DNA of 57,660 bases. Source: a virus. A program made the position numbers and the translations under genes. The stretch spans positions 1 to 57,660 of IMG/VR virus record IMGVR_UViG_3300042691_027362, one strand, 5' to 3'. Within the stretch, counting starts at the first letter, position 1. Each line of letters starts with the position of its first letter. The notes under the pieces are model-generated. The model did no database searches. It was not told the DNA's origin and saw only the letters and a list, made by a program, of their open reading frames with translations. Below, piece after piece: positions 55,323 through 57,660 of the stretch.

Positions 55323-55868
55323 CATCAACATTTTGCCATAGTTAGATTGTGCCATCTTTTTATCAGTGGCGCACTGTGGATTGATGCATTTTAAATAATC
55401 CTCATACATTTCCTTAATGATGCTCAGTTCAAATTCATCCGCATCCCCATTAAACTCATCAAATACATAATCACTAAAGCAATTAACTCCATCCATCATA
55501 GTATCCGCATCAGTAAGAGAGTCCATAAATCCGGCAATATCATCTGAGCGAAATGTTTGACCTGTAGCATTTGAAACAGTTAACCCACAGCGATTACGTG
55601 TATTATTGCGAGTATAGCACTCCCTTCGTTCCTCTACAGTTTTATGCATATTATCTTCGCTATATTCCCCTTCGGAGGTTTTTTTAAAGGCTCCGCTTAC
55701 GTACTCTCCCATAAATTGATTTAAGTACTCAAGATCCTCCTTGCTGAGCTTTTTTAAATAATCCATATCCAAAACTTCAAAACGTGTTTTTGCATTAAGT
55801 CTTGGATTTAATGCCGGATATTTTTCTAAGTCGCGCTTCTTTTTGCCTTTCTCTTTCTTTTTTGACAT
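55287..55868 (-). CDS. Hypothetical protein (193 aa)
   Basis: Basic N-terminus (SKKKEKGKKKRDLEKYPAL), then FEVLDMDYLKKLSKEDLEYL and FMGEYVSGAFKK, and an acidic helical C-terminal half with four cysteines. RBS AGGAAATT. Overlaps the upstream gene by 74 bp in another frame, which is long for this genome. Not recognised. Confidence 0.55.
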   Translation of the reverse strand: MSKKKEKGKKKRDLEKYPALNPRLNAKTRFEVLDMDYLKKLSKEDLEYLNQFMGEYVSGAFKKTSEGEYSEDNMHKTVEERRECYTRNNTRNRCGLTVSNATGQTFRSDDIAGFMDSLTDADTMMDGVNCFSDYVFDEFNGDADEFELSIIKEMYEDYLKCINPQCATDKKMAQSNYGKMLMSKFNNVKLDEK

Positions 55869-56166
55869 AATTTCCTATTAGTTCGTCTAAATTTAAACTA
55901 CAAAGATCTTTGTTTATGTAGACAGAAGTCTTATCTTTTCTATTTAATTTTAACATATCTTGAAATGCATTCAAACCGATGGGATCTGAAGACCACGATT
56001 TATAGTGAAGGTGCAAATGATTTGTGAACACTCTATGATCTCCGTCAAAAATACAGAATCTCTCTTGATAGTACCCAACGTCATGCCTGTCGTCGTCTGC
56101 ATCAAGCTCCGTAGCTTGCTTTGCGATCTCAACAAGTTCCTCATCGCTTAGTTTGCGTGACTCCAT
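55795..56166 (-). CDS. Hypothetical protein with His-rich strand (123 aa)
   Basis: MESRKLSDEELVEIAKQATE, then ERFCIFDGDHRVFTNHLHLHYKSW (TNHLHLHY), and a basic helical end (GNYVKKERERQKEARLRK). The H-x-H-x-H could bind metal. It may be a homing- or replication-related protein; I cannot name it. Start overlaps the spanin-like gene by 26 bp. Confidence 0.5.
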   Translation of the reverse strand: MESRKLSDEELVEIAKQATELDADDDRHDVGYYQERFCIFDGDHRVFTNHLHLHYKSWSSDPIGLNAFQDMLKLNRKDKTSVYINKDLCSLNLDELIGNYVKKERERQKEARLRKISGIKSKT

Positions 56167-56512
56167 AACTTATAAATCCCGTAATGACAGCGCCAGATAA
56201 GAAATATAATGCGTTCTTAATAAACTGATCACGCTCAGAGACCACCTCTCTATCAGCCAACTCCTTAGACTTTTCCTGATAAAGAGATAGGCGTTTAGTG
56301 ACAATGTCTATTTCTTTTTCATTAGCTTCGTTTATCTTTGTGAGTACGTCATTTCGGCGTTTGAGTTTTTCCATATCTTCTCGGATATCTTTTTCGAGTT
56401 GTCGAGTGAATAGAACCCCATCAAAAGGAACGACTTCCCCTCTCTTGACCACTTTGACACTTTGAGCAAGGCATAGATTACTAGCAATGAGTAAGCTTAA
56501 AAATATTTTCAT
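56141..56512 (-). CDS. Spanin-like protein: N-signal, coiled coil, C-terminal TM
   Basis: 123 residues. An N-terminal Sec-type signal (MKIFLSLLIASNLCLAQS), a periplasmic coiled coil (RQLEKDIREDMEKLKRRNDV, EKEIDIVTKRLSLYQEK) and a C-terminal membrane segment (NALYFLSGAVITGFISYGV) ending TQTKR. That order (outer-membrane or export signal first, TM last) is the layout of a unimolecular spanin such as T1 gp11. The lipobox is imperfect (SNLC), so signal peptidase I cleavage after LCLA is an alternative. Confidence 0.55.
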   Translation of the reverse strand: MKIFLSLLIASNLCLAQSVKVVKRGEVVPFDGVLFTRQLEKDIREDMEKLKRRNDVLTKINEANEKEIDIVTKRLSLYQEKSKELADREVVSERDQFIKNALYFLSGAVITGFISYGVTQTKR

Positions 56513-56763
56513 TTCTTACGATCTCCCCAATACTTCTCGATCTCTTCGTCAGAAAGATCGCTCGCCTTCTGCTGATCAATCTTCTCCAGTTCTTTCTTTA
56601 GAACAGCCTTCTCTTCTTGAACTTGAGACTGCTTCTCTTCCTGCTTAGAATCCTCAACAGAAATGTCGTTTAGCTTTTTATCGGACTCAAGCTTTCGTAA
56701 TTTGTGAAGGAGAGCGACAATCGCTCCCCCCATTAATCCCAGTATAACTAGTACCGCTTCCAT
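56509..56763 (-). CDS. Single-TM, charged coiled-tail protein (84 aa)
   Basis: MEAVLVILGLMGGAIVALLH gives one N-terminal membrane segment, followed by a Lys/Glu/Gln coiled tail (SKQEEKQSQVQEEKAVLKKE). Layout fits an inner-membrane spanin (Rz-type) or a class III holin. It lies between a secreted ClpP-like protease and a spanin-like gene, so a lysis role is plausible but unproven. Confidence 0.5.
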   Translation of the reverse strand: MEAVLVILGLMGGAIVALLHKLRKLESDKKLNDISVEDSKQEEKQSQVQEEKAVLKKELEKIDQQKASDLSDEEIEKYWGDRKK

Positions 56764-56769
56764 AAAACC

Positions 56770-57510
56770 TCAGTTCACTTCACGACGCATAGAGAAGTAT
56801 TCAAGTACCTTCCCTGTGTCTTCTCGTTTTTTAGCTACCGGCATTGTGAGTAGCGGACAATTCGATACCTGAGCCTCGATCTGAAAAAACATTGCATTGA
56901 TTGTAATGTCTTTATAAGTGTTTAAACTTTCATCACATTTCAGAGAAACCACTTCATCCGCAAATCCATCCTCAATAGCATTAGAACCGACGGCATAGTA
57001 TTCATCACGAATGAGTTCGCCATAACTCTGTTTAGTATGTTTTCCGTTAGTTCTCTTTACAACATCCTCGTCCATTTTATCAACAAGAGAGATAATATGG
57101 TTAAGACGAGAGGTTATTTGTTGCGGAATATCTCCTCGAAATCCTCCATGGGCACGATGAGACATAATGGTAGCGAACTTAGTCACATAACGTTTGGGAC
57201 TATTTTGCAAAATATGAAACCCCATACTGGCGGCATAGTTGGCTACAACATGAACAGGTCGTCGCAGAGTGTTTACGTATTGCATAAGTTCTAGCCCAGC
57301 AAACACGCTCCCACCCGGAGTATTTAGAACAAGAAAAATAGGCTCTTTTTTATCTCCAGATTGAGACAGAGTGTTGATTTCTTGCATTAGCTCTGATATT
57401 GATTGGTCCGTAACTGGTCCCAGAAGAGACACCGTATTATCCTTGGTTAATAGAAGTTCCTTCGAAAAGACGTTAGTTGCCAGCAATGTTAGTAGAATAA
57501 ACAGTTTCAT
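56770..57510 (-). CDS. Secreted ClpP-like (S14) serine protease
   Basis: 246 residues from MKLFILLTLLATNVFS-KELL, chosen for AAGGAGAATT. Signal peptide 1-16. ClpP-fold motifs: NTPGGSVFAG at 63-72 (oxyanion glycines), catalytic S95 in NYAASMGFHIL, H118 in IMSHRAHGG, and a candidate acidic residue in RDEYYAVG (168-175). Cytoplasmic ClpP and phage prohead proteases lack a Sec signal; this one should act in the periplasm. Near spanin-like genes, it may serve lysis or envelope takeover. Confidence 0.8.
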   Translation of the reverse strand: MKLFILLTLLATNVFSKELLLTKDNTVSLLGPVTDQSISELMQEINTLSQSGDKKEPIFLVLNTPGGSVFAGLELMQYVNTLRRPVHVVANYAASMGFHILQNSPKRYVTKFATIMSHRAHGGFRGDIPQQITSRLNHIISLVDKMDEDVVKRTNGKHTKQSYGELIRDEYYAVGSNAIEDGFADEVVSLKCDESLNTYKDITINAMFFQIEAQVSNCPLLTMPVAKKREDTGKVLEYFSMRREVN

Positions 57511-57660
57511 AATTCTCCTTGTCAATTAATTTTGTTTTATTTGGATTTGTAAATAACTCCCTGTCGTACCATTCTTTAAATGCTAGATAACAAGAAGATG
57601 TAGGACTGATATATGGATGCATTATGCTGATGGGGCAAAGAAACCCATTGTCTTCGGTAT
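57473..57660 (-). CDS. Partial gene running off window end
   Basis: The only frame open from the window end: ...TEDNGFLCPISIMHPYISPTSSCYLAFKEWYDREL... ending NYETVYSTNIAGN. It overlaps the ClpP-like start by 38 bp. Not recognised; the start and most of the protein lie outside. Confidence 0.4.
   Translation of the reverse strand, partial: TEDNGFLCPISIMHPYISPTSSCYLAFKEWYDRELFTNPNKTKLIDKENYETVYSTNIAGN

Overview
This window is the interior of a double-stranded DNA tailed-phage genome. It has a terminase, portal, scaffold and capsid series, tail-nozzle-type proteins, three ejection-type internal proteins and no tape measure, sheath or baseplate genes. That combination points to a short-tailed (podovirus-like) virion. 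The host looks Gram-negative: there is a predicted lipoprotein, a secreted protease with a Sec signal and a spanin-like protein. The DNA leans AT-rich. No integrase, repressor, DNA polymerase, RNA polymerase, tRNA or CRISPR array is visible, and both window ends cut genes, so the genome continues on both sides. No host genus can be named from the sequence alone.

Layout. (1) 1-6252, leftward: a tightly overlapping operon with a partial nuclease, a PhaR/PHB-accumulation-like small protein, rIIB and rIIA homologues, a DUF932-like protein, an SH3-barrel (WYL_2-like) protein, a gp88-like protein and several tiny genes. (2) 6253-7413: a 1.16-kb gene-free control region with direct and inverted repeats and a strongly alternating CG/TG tract of Z-DNA type. 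(3) 7414-8912, leftward: small unknown genes and one lipoprotein. (4) 8995-10188, rightward island: a P/Q-rich protein and an HEXXH putative metallopeptidase. (5) 10185-20086, leftward middle block: nested membrane micro-genes, ThyX, a lytic transglycosylase-like protein, a class II (B12) ribonucleotide reductase, an AAA ATPase, an HU-like protein and an M15 peptidase. It is interrupted by one small rightward zinc-ribbon gene at 15598. (6) 20087-20484: divergent control region. (7) 20485-55322, rightward morphogenesis block: terminase, portal, scaffold, capsid, several fibre or host-recognition genes, tail nozzle, ejection proteins and a holin-like protein. (8) 55287-57660, leftward: two unknown genes, a spanin-like protein, a small membrane protein, a secreted ClpP-like protease and a partial gene.

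How it fits together. The leftward genes supply host takeover, nucleotide synthesis (RNR plus ThyX, for dTMP and dNTP supply) and wall-degrading enzymes. The rightward genes build the virion. The strongest regulatory signal is a conserved box, consensus AATAACAAATATAACT followed by AGA. It occurs seven or more times on the + strand only, always just upstream of rightward genes, including the two rightward islands inside leftward territory and the site directly after the capsid-gene terminator. I infer it is the late promoter or its recognition element. Many very small genes were found by hand from RBS and ATGA/TAATG start-stop overlaps; those calls are individually less certain than the large genes.
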